Positions 11,722 through 23,700 of a DNA stretch of 48,021 nucleotides are shown here, in pieces. Every line of letters starts with the position of its first letter. Position 1 is the stretch's first letter. The stretch covers positions 1 through 48,021 of the forward strand of contig SSNU01000351.1 of assembly GCA_012064415.1 (NCBI GenBank), in the 5' to 3' direction. The notes beneath the pieces are model-generated. The model ran no database searches. It was not told the origin of the DNA and saw only the letters and a program-made list of their open reading frames with translations. A program made the position numbers and the translations under genes. This DNA comes from Gyrodactylus bullatarudis. Lineage: Eukaryota; Platyhelminthes; Monogenea; Gyrodactylidea; Gyrodactylidae.

Positions 11722-14700
11722 GTGAGTCTATTTTACTTTAACTGTAGAGAAAAATATCAATTTTACCTCTCAACACTAAGATTTACTAAAAAACTTGAAC
11801 AGTCTGTCACTGATACCTAAAATGTGAATAGTCTGGAATATACTCATAGTTAATATGAAGATGGGGACTTAGGACTTTTACGAAATTCTGAATTTTTTAT
11901 TCAAGAAATAGAATTTTATCAATATTTTTTGAAATCAGCAAATAATTTCAAATCAAAGTTCAAAAAATTGGAATTCAGCGCTACATCGAGATTTGAAATA
12001 TGCTATGATTTCCTTAAAAATTGGTTTTTTCAAAATCTGTTTTCTTCGTATCGTGAAAGTGGGTCTCATGATCTGGATTCCAAAAAATCTTGATCAAATT
12101 TGATTTCTTGATGAAAAAATTGAGAATTTTGTGAAAATCATAAATTCCCATCTTTATATTCAAAAATTAATGCTCAGAGTGGCCTGGCACTCGGTTGTAG
12201 TAAATTGTGTACTCTTTATTTTGATGCATTTAAATTTTAAACTCCGGACATAAGATGAGCGAACTAGGGGGGGAGTGGAAAACTTTTAGAATTTGGAAAA
12301 TTGCGAATTGCTCGATTTAAACAATTAGACATATTTTTCTTTTGGGATTTACCAGACCTAGCTCTTAAGGTTTCAATTAAGAATATTTAAGAAAATTTCA
12401 TCATAGTCTGATGACTAATTTTCAGTTATCTCAACACTTTTACTGAATCTTGAGTAATGATACAAATTATTTTAAAAGATGGTTTAGGAAAAAATTGGAT
12501 ACAAATTACTTGATCCGGGATTATCATGATTATCAGGAAATCTTGAAGTGATAAGGAATTAATTAGTTTGTTTAGATTCACGATTTTATAATCAAACATG
12601 AAATATAATCGTTACTTATACTTGGTTCTAATATTATTCTGTAAGTTAGTATTGTGCCATGAAGTTTGAATTGCGCATTTAGCCAGGGAACGAAAAGTAA
12701 TTTCAAAGTTAGACATTGGAACCATATTTTGCCCATATAATTCAGTGGTTAAAGTGGTTTTTAATATATATATATAGTGTCATATCTCTTAAGCATCGTA
12801 ACGGTAGGCATTTTTTTCAACTTTTGATAGAGATGAAATACTGAAAATATTATACAACATCAAGAGAGGAGAGGTATCGATAGATTTATCGTTAGTAAAC
12901 AATATGTCAGAAAAAGACTAGAAATGAAGAAGCCTTAACTAGACCTGAGAAAAGGAAAATAAACGAACTGTACTTTGTTTTATGTTTTTGAAAAAGAATA
13001 AAATTTCTGATAACTTTATTCTAAATTGGTGAATCATTCCAGCTTCTTGTATGTATACCATGATTGATAATTGGGTGAGAAAATTCTTAACTGATGATAA
13101 GATCTCCACATTTTTTTGGCATAGAACTTGGATATTTTTAGTAGATTCCTGAGATTACAATGATTTGCTAGGATTATAACTATAGATAAGTTTTCTGTAA
13201 GGTAGGGTTAACATTGAAGACCCTTTCATTTTGAACTTTATAGAACAGATTCTCGTAATTTCATGTCTGGTATTTTATGAGACAGCTTCTGATGATTAAG
13301 TAACAATTTCCGGTGGAAGAATAAATATTTTTTGAATTATCAAAAAAATGCTAGACTCAAGAGTATAGAGTAAACCATAATTGAAAATTCTGTTTATAGG
13401 GTGGTGGACACACTCAAATAGATTTTCTGAAAAAATAAAATGCTCTTGCTAATTGTATTTCACAAATCGGAATGAAATGTCAATTTTAAACTTCGAATAT
13501 TATTTTTTCCTAATTACACTACAGACTGATAATCTCAAGTGTGTTACCGTTCTCTAAATTTAATACTTGGCATATTGATTTATTTCCTGATTTAGTTCAG
13601 ACAAAACAGATTTGATCGAGTTTTCCTATTTTTATGATGTTGCCTTGAGTAAGCGTAAGTAGTAACGAAAAATCAGTTGAATAACTTTTCTTGTCGAAAT
13701 GGAAATACATTGTGAAGAAGAAATGATTTCAATCATCTTCCAAATTTTAGTCTCCTTGATAGATATTGTGCATTGTGGGTCGTAACTAACTAAGACAAAA
13801 TCATCACTTTTATTCTAATCTCAAGCAATGCGTGGATCAACTCAATCTCCTCTCAGACAGTCACTCACACACTTTGCATTGAAATGAATAACCGATTGCT
13901 TTCACTTCTCCATGCATTCCTTTCATCAAGCTATTTTTCCTTCTTTTTTGATCAACAAGCATTTCATTCAAAATACAATGAAAAACAAAACAGCGATAAC
14001 AAACTGAATTTGTTGTTTAGTAGACAGGCAGGCAGGTGCTTGATTGATCTGTTATCAGTTAACATAAAATGCTGGAAAAGAAATGAATAAAACTATCGTC
14101 ATAACTAAGTCATTTCAAGTAAATATTTTTCCCAGTATTTTTATTAAAAGAGTAAAGAATTTTTTTAAGATTTACTGTTTGATTATTTTGATCAAAAAAC
14201 TTGGCGGGAGTCAAAAGATACTTGCATTGCTAGCTACACTTGAAAGTGTACTTTAGAGTTTTCCGCTAGTCTTGAAATCTTTTTCTTCACTTAAGCTACA
14301 AAAAAGAGTAATGAAAAATTTATTTGGGCGGTCATCTTGATAAAGTCATTAATTGTTAGCTCAATTCTATCCCATTGTAATACTACTCTAAAGGAAATAT
14401 TGGCTATTTTTGAGACTTTCTGACAGATTACCTTAAATACGGTAGTTTCTGGCCATCTTTCTCTTTTGAATTTTTTCAAAATAAGAATTTCAAGTTTTTG
14501 TTTCGCCATTTTTTAGATCAAAGACATCTTACAGTAGAGTACTTGTCAATTAGACCTAGATTAAATTCACGTGCTGTTAATTAATTTCTAAAATATTTAA
14601 AAAAAACTATTTAAGTTCTCTTGGTATAGAGATGAACAAAATCTTTAGATTTCGAGCGTTTTTATTCAAACTTGAGCATGTGAAATAATATGAAAACATA

Positions 14701-17700
14701 AGATTTTCGTATCATCCATGAAAATAAATTTTAAAGGCTACTTTTAGTACGATAAGTAGTAGCGATTTGAATAGTAATAGAAGTTGAATACCTGGAATTT
14801 TCGCGGTTTTTCAAAATTCAAAAATTTTTGTTCCAATTTTTGTGAAAATTTTCAATACACGCTCGGATATTACAGCTATTCTCGATGATTTTTAATGCTT
14901 GGAAATTGATGAAACTAGGGTGATCCAAGATCATTTCAAAATGACGGGTTTTTTCAAAAAAATTGATTAAGAGTAAATAATTCTTTGTCTAATGATGATC
15001 CTGAAGAATAACGTTCGATTCCTCTCAGACCTTGAAATCAACAAAAATTTTCAACTCAAAGCTTAAAAAAAATGAAAAAATCGCGCAATCTCGAATTTTA
15101 AAATGTCTCTAAAATTTTCCAAAAAAAACTTTTTATCATATTATTTTTCTCAAATCCCAAATTTATCGAGAATAGCTCTATATGCTTTTATCTGATAGCT
15201 GAGATTCAATTCCACAAGGCTCAACAATGATTTTAGCTACCATGCGAATTACCAAGGATTCACTATGAATATGGAATTGATTAAACCAAAATTTGTAAAA
15301 GATTGGGCCTACATTCGTCATAATAAAAAAAGAAAACTAGCTTGAATGTAAGGGAAATGCAAGGATAAATTCAAGTTGGTCTAGTTTAGTCGGTTGGGAG
15401 GGGGAGACAAGAGAGTAAATTCATTTAAAAAATAAAGAGAGGAAATGACTCAAAAAATATTGTACCAAGATTTCAAAATGACATGAAAATCCATCTGGAG
15501 GAAACAAAACATCCTTGTTATGTTGGAGGACTTTTTTTCCTTTGTAATTTTGATTATTTCATTCCTAGATTTTATCTGTATTTTTTGTATTCTCTAAATT
15601 TCATAATGATTTGAATTCATTTAAAAAAAGGTGTAAAATTATTATTCAGGAAAAATAACTTTTTTTGGATTAGAATAGAATTAATCCCTGCATTTGTGAT
15701 GATAAAATCAGTTATTTTTGTCATTTAAGGGTTCTCTGTGTAGAGAACATACCCAGTGTCTATTCAATCTATCAGTTACAATTGTTAGCCCTCTTTTTTA
15801 CATCATTTCATTTCAGAAATCACTAGGAATTATTTCTCTTTTTCTGTTTGTATTATGAGAAATTGTCCACCACAACTCTAAACAGTAGTATATACCCTTT
15901 AAAGTAAATTAAGAATGTCAGGTTCATCTGATGATGATTGATAATAGGGGGACAAGAGAGTCAATTGTGTCACACACTAAGAAATATCTATTTATAAACT
16001 TTAAGCGTGTGAAAATTAAGTACATACATTATACATTGATGTATATCTATCTAAAGTACACTTTTTGACGTTGAGATGTTAATGAGGATACTAATTTTTC
16101 TCAATTTACCCAATTCATTTAAGGAAGCTTGCTTGGATTGGACTTTATCATTACTAATGAATCACTTGAAGAAAGAGAGAAATGACACAATACTCACAAG
16201 TAGAATCAAATAGGGAAGAGATGGAATGTGATTACTATCAGGAAGTTTGAGAGGTTCCTTTCTACCTATGAAGTTAATTTCGATAAAGAAAGAAGAATAT
16301 GTGCTGTTTTATTATTTCTGTGAACATGGAAAAATGCTTGTGTAATCTTCCAAGGGGTAATTAAGAATAAATACATGTCCCTTACCCTTTGAGTATACGA
16401 CTTCGCTAAAAAATAACATAAATTAAAATTGGCAAAAATTGTCTAAGCCTTCTATTTTGGCCATGGGAGGAAAAGTGTTAATGAGCCAATGATGCCTTGA
16501 CATAAAAGTTCAGGAAAAACCCGTCATTCATGTGTGAAACCAAAAATCACACAATATTACACACGATACTTAACTTTTTCAATACTTTGTTATCATAGGC
16601 ACCAAATCTTGTTAATTATCCGATTGAACTAATAAATTCCGACATTTACCAAGCCGTCGACATGGCTAGGAATTTGATTTGATAATTTTTAAAACTCCAT
16701 CAAAGGTCTGAAATTAAAATGCCCAAATTTTCCTATTCGGAAGAATAAAAGTTTGCATTAATTCTTATATTATAGCAGGATTGAATGGACTCCCTATTAT
16801 AAGCCTTATGCTATGTAATTTCAAGTTTTATCAACGCCCAACATCAATTTGGCCATATCATTTATCAATATGCACTTGTCCAAAAGCTAAATATTTTTTC
16901 ATTAAAACAATTATTCTATTTTTCATGAAATATTTTACAATATATAACATTTGTTGCTGGATATTATAATTGCTACAATAGATTCTATCGGGTCAGGGGG
17001 GAGGGGATTTATTATAATAATTATTAAAGAAGAAAATTCCTCTTCAAATTTCTTATTTAAATCCCTTATCAGGAATGAATTGATCTGTGGCTTTGGTTTT
17101 TATGGTTTTCTTCCCTATCTCGATGTTATGAGAATAGGTTTTATGTTTTGATCCATGGGTTTTCGGAAATTTTTAATTATTACTTTGAGGGAAATTTTTC
17201 TCTGTCTGATTGTTTATGATTATTTTAAACTAGAGGAACATGGTACAGCTTGTAATGAAGATGATTTCGAGAAAAAAAAGAATATTTTCTCGACTTCTTC
17301 AAGAGAACTTGAGACGATAATGGCTTTTTTTCAATCTGTTGATTGCCAGTATATGCCCGCTTCAAGCTCTAGAACATCCTATTGATGGTTTCTAAATTTC
17401 ATACTTTTTCTAGATAATAAAGTTGAACTTTTAAAAGCGAATTCGAATTCTTTGTCTAATTATGATCTGAGATATCAGCATTTAATTGGTATCGCAGAAA
17501 AATGCTATGATAAAATCATGGCTTTCGCTCATACATGAGGATATCTGAGAAGTACCTTAGCATGTATATTGATAGCTGATTTTTTTCAATTGTGCACTCA
17601 AAAGGTTGATTATTACGACTGAGGAATACTTCTTGATCTTTACAATTTTCAATTTCGTATTTTTGCAATTCTCTTTCGCTAATATGAATAGTCAAGTTGG

Positions 17701-20700
17701 CTTTTTAATTTCATTTTATAAAACCAAATTGAAATTTATTATTTTTACAAGAATTTTTTATTTATCACCAAGGGGAATGACCCAAAATTAAAAGTTTACG
17801 TTCTTGAATATCGCGGGTTTCTCTCAACCTCTATATCTAAATTTGACTTTTTTTGATCCAAAATATCAGTTTTAAATTATTAATTATTAAATCTTCGAAA
17901 TCGATAGAAATTTTAAGCTCAAAGCTTAAAAAAGTCGGAAATTTGAAAGCCGTAGAATGTCCGAATTTTGGCCAAGCTCAATTCTTCTTATTTCATCGAA
18001 CCATGTGCTCATTTCACTTTGGAATTCAAAAAGTAAATTGAGTTTTTTTGTCAACTAGGTTTAGATAGAAATTTTTTCTCATGAAATTCAAGAATAAACT
18101 AGTTTTCAAATTATCCTAATGAACCCGGGGAAATGTTGTTACCTAAAGTGCGTTTATTATCTGTCTAAAATTGAAGGGTGATCGCCAAATTTCCAATAAA
18201 TATGTTTATTTATTCAAGTAAAACAAAAGTAGGCAGGTTGATGATCCTGAATTCTTTCTTGCCAAGAAATGGAGAAATAGCATAATCATTGTATTACAAT
18301 TGAAAAAAACATATTTTTCTCAGATGTATAAATCTGTTTTTTTTCTTTTTGAGAATCGGATGGGTGGTATAAAAAACAAGTGTACTGATACATACATAAT
18401 AATAAATCCCAGGAAAAAATGCTTAGGGGAGAGGAGATTCATCTATTACAGTAATAATCATTCAGTACATAATGTATAAATAGAGAGATTATCTTTATTT
18501 TCGTCAAGTGGTACATATATACCCCCCTTATATATTATATTAATCTCTCATTTGGAAAAAAGAGGATATCTCAAGAGAAAGTACTCAATTTCCCTGAAGA
18601 GAAGGCCTCCTTTATTGTCTGTATTTTTGTCTCTCATTATGAGTGAACCTATTTGGGTTGAAAGTAGCCAATCTACGAGTTCATTTTAAAATATTGAGTA
18701 TTTTGTAAAAAAAATAAATTCTCATCTTCATGTCAATTTTAAATTATAAGAGGATAAGTAATTAATTTGCAGTATGATTTATTTCTGTTTCAGTATAATA
18801 GACCGATGTTTATTTTCACTCAATATTTCAAAAATTTCTTTTGGCAGAATTAATCAATAAAATAATTACCAATATTTGAGGTCTGGGAGGGATCAAACGT
18901 TATTCTCCAGGATCAAGTAAAAATGGTCCTTGATATTCTAGGAAACACTTCATAATATGTGTTTTGTAATTTTAACCTATTACTACAAAAATTTAAAAAA
19001 ATTATGAAATTGCTTTGGAAAAAGAATATGAAATGATACTGTATCAGGAAATTTTCATGATCAATTATACTTTGAGCGGAAGGACATTTTGGTATATTAA
19101 ACTGGAACAGATATAAATGAAACTGGAAGTGTAAATTTCTATTAATGAAAACAATTTTTTGCTCGAAATATGGATTTTAGGTATTTCTCATCTTTGAAAT
19201 TCGATTGAAAAACGCAAGTGTTGGGTAATGCAGAAGTCTTGTAAGAGAATTGAAAACATTAACATGTGAGAGAAACAAAAATCTTATTTAAATATTCTGG
19301 TTAATGGAAAATATTTTTTTGTTTGGCTGAAAAAATTTTCTTCCTTTTAAAAATCTTTTTTGACGTTTTATCTTGATAAAACTTTCAGTTTTTTCTTCTT
19401 GAATGAAGCCAAACTTGATATTTAACAGGATGAGATTTTTTCCCCTTTATTTCACAAGAAATTAAGTCGATCTTATTGGATTAAAATGATAAAATTACAG
19501 TAGTTGAGAAAAATGTTTTTTTTAATTACCTTTGAAATTATCTATCAAATTACTGAAGCCTTTCAATACTAAAGCTAATCGAATAAAATTCAAAGTTTAA
19601 TTTCATTAGACTCTAATATATTCCCATCTACTTGCTTGTAGTCATCTTGGACTTTTGCTAATATGAGGAATTATTTGAAGATTCATGCTTGATGAGAAAA
19701 AATTTGGATATTTTAGATAACACAGGATTCGGAATTTGAGCCCTCATTTCATAAAAAATATCTTGTTCTGAATTTACAATTCAGCCATCATATGAGCATG
19801 AATTCTCATTAAAAGTAAATTTAATTGGAAAATAAACAACCTTTTTCCAGAGTCTGTCCCAGACGCTTCGATAGATAGTCAAGTACCTTCTTGAGTAATC
19901 TGAACTCTCGTCAATTTTATCTAATAGCCTTATTGACCCAGATCTGAAAACCACTCAAAATTAATGAATTGCAACCAATTATACCTTATATCGATTTCAC
20001 CAGTATTGCCATTGATAGTATTTGTACCGGAACCTCTGTAAGAGGTCGTACATGATCCCGGCATCGAAAGGGTTAATGTATTTTACTGGCAGGGCAATGA
20101 TTATAATAATTATAATTATTATTTAATATTAAATAATCAATAATATTAATTATAACCCGGAATACTCCTAAGTTTTATCGTTAAAGAACCATTAAAAAAT
20201 AAATCTAACCTGGCTAATTTTTGTAAATTCTGAAAAATTTATTATTCTACATAAATGCTGAATGATAATAGCCCCAGGTCAAAGAAAAAATGATGAACCA
20301 TGTTCTCCTATCAAAGCTTTATTTCAATTCTTAAAAACATGAATTTTAATTTACAGTTTTCTTTTTTAAAATTAGCAGCTGTTAAAATTTCCAAATGAAA
20401 CAAAGTTCAAGTCTAAGCTACAATTTTAATTGGTTAATTAACCAATATTTTTATTGTTCAATTCTCTAATACAGGCTTGATTTTCGAATTTTAAACTAAA
20501 AAAATACCCCAAAATTTTATCTTTTACGGAAGAAGAGACTTGAGATGATTCAGAGTATTTCTTGTATGAAATCGATAAATTAAAAGTTTTTATGATCCAT
20601 TCTTTCAGTCTGGTCTGATAAAATAATTTTCTTTTTTTTTCATTATTTCTTTCTTGATACTCCTTGTAGATTATAATGTTTATTGTTTTATTCAAGTAAA

Positions 20701-23700
20701 TAGAAATTCACACACTCACAGCAATAAGGGATTTATAATGATTAAATTCTTTCTTGAAGTGATCTGGTTAAGTTAATTTTTGTATATTTCTTGTAAAATT
20801 TTATAATGAATGGATTGAGACTTAAAGGGGCCAGTGAATATAGGCATAGGTTTGTTAAATTTTTTATAGAGGTTCAACTGTATTTGAGATAAATAATAGA
20901 TAAATTTTTTGAATTTGACCAATCAAGTCCAATGAAATTCAAAATTATTTTTCAAGTTATAAAAAACTGGCCCCATATCATGATTAATAGGCAAGGGTGA
21001 AATTTTTTTTCTCCGAACCACTCACGAGAGGACTTACTTTTCTGATAAATTTTAGTAGTCAAATCATGTTTAGCATAATTTTAAACCGTGAAAGTCATCC
21101 TTCATTATATCATTGCCCATTTTTCCCACAATATACCACGGACATGATTAAATAACGAAATCCACCACGAAGGCTCTCTTGATTATAAGACTACTATTTT
21201 TGAAGATAAAAAGAATGAATAAAAAAGAATCACATGACACGGTTAATTTTGCCTAGTGGGTATTTTTGACATGGTAACTACCAACATACTCATTTAATAT
21301 ATTGTATTGTACTGTATTTATATTCACGTTATAATTTGATCCATCTTTTGTTTAGGTATTCCAATAAGCTAGGGTCATAGAAAAACAATAGTTTCATTTA
21401 ATGTTAATGATAAGCCAATCAATCACTCTTTATTAATTAATTTGAACTAGCGATTGCGAGAAAAAAATTTCCTCTCCTATATTTCAGTTGTCAATAATAG
21501 GATTTTACATATTTTATGAAAACCTTTTGGAATATCTTATCCTACATAAAATAGTCAAATTCTCAGCAGTAAGATTATCATGTTTGAAAAAATAAATTTT
21601 GGCCCCCTTTCGAAATATTAAGTTTTTCACTTTCTCTATAATTTAATTTTGCAGTAATAATCTTATCAAAAGCATGGACCAAAATTAGGCTATTTATCGA
21701 TTTCGAATATTTAAATCAATTCGATAAGGAAATTTAGTATCATCATCTCGTGCCATTGAATAGCTTGTATGGCCAAAATTGAACTCTTGAAATCTATTCA
21801 TGGTGACTATTTTTTAGTATAATCTCTACGAATTTCGAATATTCCTCGTCTAGTTTCTGAATAATTAACTTTAATGTTACCTTAATTGCTTCCGTGATTC
21901 ATCCTAATTATAGAGTAATAATATAATTTCTCAAAGATTCTCTTGGCTTGAAATACAACAACATTCCCCATCAAAGTAGCTAGTGGCTACCATCATTTTT
22001 TTGCCCTAGATAAAAGATTGATGAGTATATTTCCTAGAAATAATAATTATTATTCATTCCTCGTGAGCTCATGGTAACTCGTAGAATATATAGAAACTAA
22101 CGCCAAGTTCACATTCTGACCCAAGTTTCTCCTCCCTCTCTCCACCAATATTTTTTTTCAAATCTCATGTCTTGGACAAGAGAGACTAAAATAAGTTAAC
22201 TCATCCTCTTTTGTATTTAAACTTTGTCTTCTTTATCCCTTTATTCTCTGGGCAAGAAGGACTCTCCATCACAGTTGAATACTTTCACAATCTCTACTTT
22301 TTGAGGAAAATATGAGGTCAAAAGAAGCTCGTCTATGCGATACAAATAAATTTCATTATGATTTCATTGTTATATATTATTAATTGAATATTCAAAATAT
22401 AGAATACACGTACATAATCTTGAGGCATTTTATATCGAAGGAATCTTTTCCTTTTAAATCAAAGTCTCTTCGATGACCCCAGGAATGAGATTAAATAGGA
22501 AAAATCTATTTGGAGTCAGCATTCATTATACATATTAGAAATTTTCCAAAACCCCTGAAATCGTCTATCGATATGGTAAATTTAATATTCAAGTATTTTA
22601 ACAAGAGAGTATATTTGATCTACTGAACTTTTCAGTTACCCACATTGATTTGGCACATGGAATTTGCCAACAATCTCCTTTGAAAATGTCAAAAAATATG
22701 GCTTTTCTGATTTTAGATGAATAAATTTACAAATTTTTTTCGAAAACATATTCAAGTCTGTGTACTTGAAAATTTTATTACAAATTAATCATATAGTTAA
22801 TAAATAATTATTATTTTATTCCAAATTCATGTGAATAGCCAGTAAATAAGTGTAGTCACGAAGAGTCTTCATATTGTCACTTATGACAAATTAGTGTACG
22901 ATAAACAAGAGTCATTTTTGGTGTTATTCACAAAATAACTACTACAGAAGCAAACAGAATTATGGATTTCTGGTAATATGTTGAGATTTATAGATAATTT
23001 TCCTAAATTGGGAACATAAAACAAACAATGTTTTGTTCATGTGTCAGTACTTTAAGAGAAATTATTTCCAATGCTTAGAGATTGAGAAAAGGTTCTAGAG
23101 TTGAAATTTTAAATTTCCACCAGAAAAAATTTTTAACAGAAATGAGATTCTAGTTGCTATTTTTACAGAAGTTGGGAAAAAACTTATTTATGAATTCCAA
23201 GATGAAATGAGCCTATGAATTGTTGAAATAGAAAAAAATTCAGTTTGATGAAATTAAAAAACATTTCAGATATCGATTTCGAAGATTTGAAACAATTACA
23301 GTCATTTAACGAAATTAGTGGACAATTTTTCGATATTATAGGATTCGTTGACAAAATTAGTGAACAAGTTCCCAAAATAAGAATAATCCAAGGTATCTTA
23401 TCAAATGAGCTTATCAAAATTAGCGTACATTTTCTCGAATTTAGTGGAATGCTTAACCAAAATTACTGGAGAGTTTTCCAATATTAAGAGAATGAGTAAT
23501 AAAGTTTATTATTATTATTATATTAAGAGATACACGATTACCCTGGCCTATGTGAGCTGTTTCACTTTTCTCTTCACTGTTGCTATTTATTGAAGAGTTT
23601 TGGTGTTTTTTCAGCTCACATTATTACAGGTTAGGATCTATTCGAATTCTCTACACAAGTTGAGACAAAACACTAGGAAAGTGACAAAATTTGCCCAAAA

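Noticed and set aside
13198..13212. GTAGGGTTAAC as a further piggyBac-type end
   Set aside because: Only GGG-TTAA matches; the adjacent sequence does not resemble the CCCTTTCGRTGCCG termini.
16781..17791. Run of hydrophobic open frames that might be a membrane protein
   Set aside because: Hydrophobicity follows from T-rich composition; frames are separated by stops and no splice-linked reading or family match is visible.
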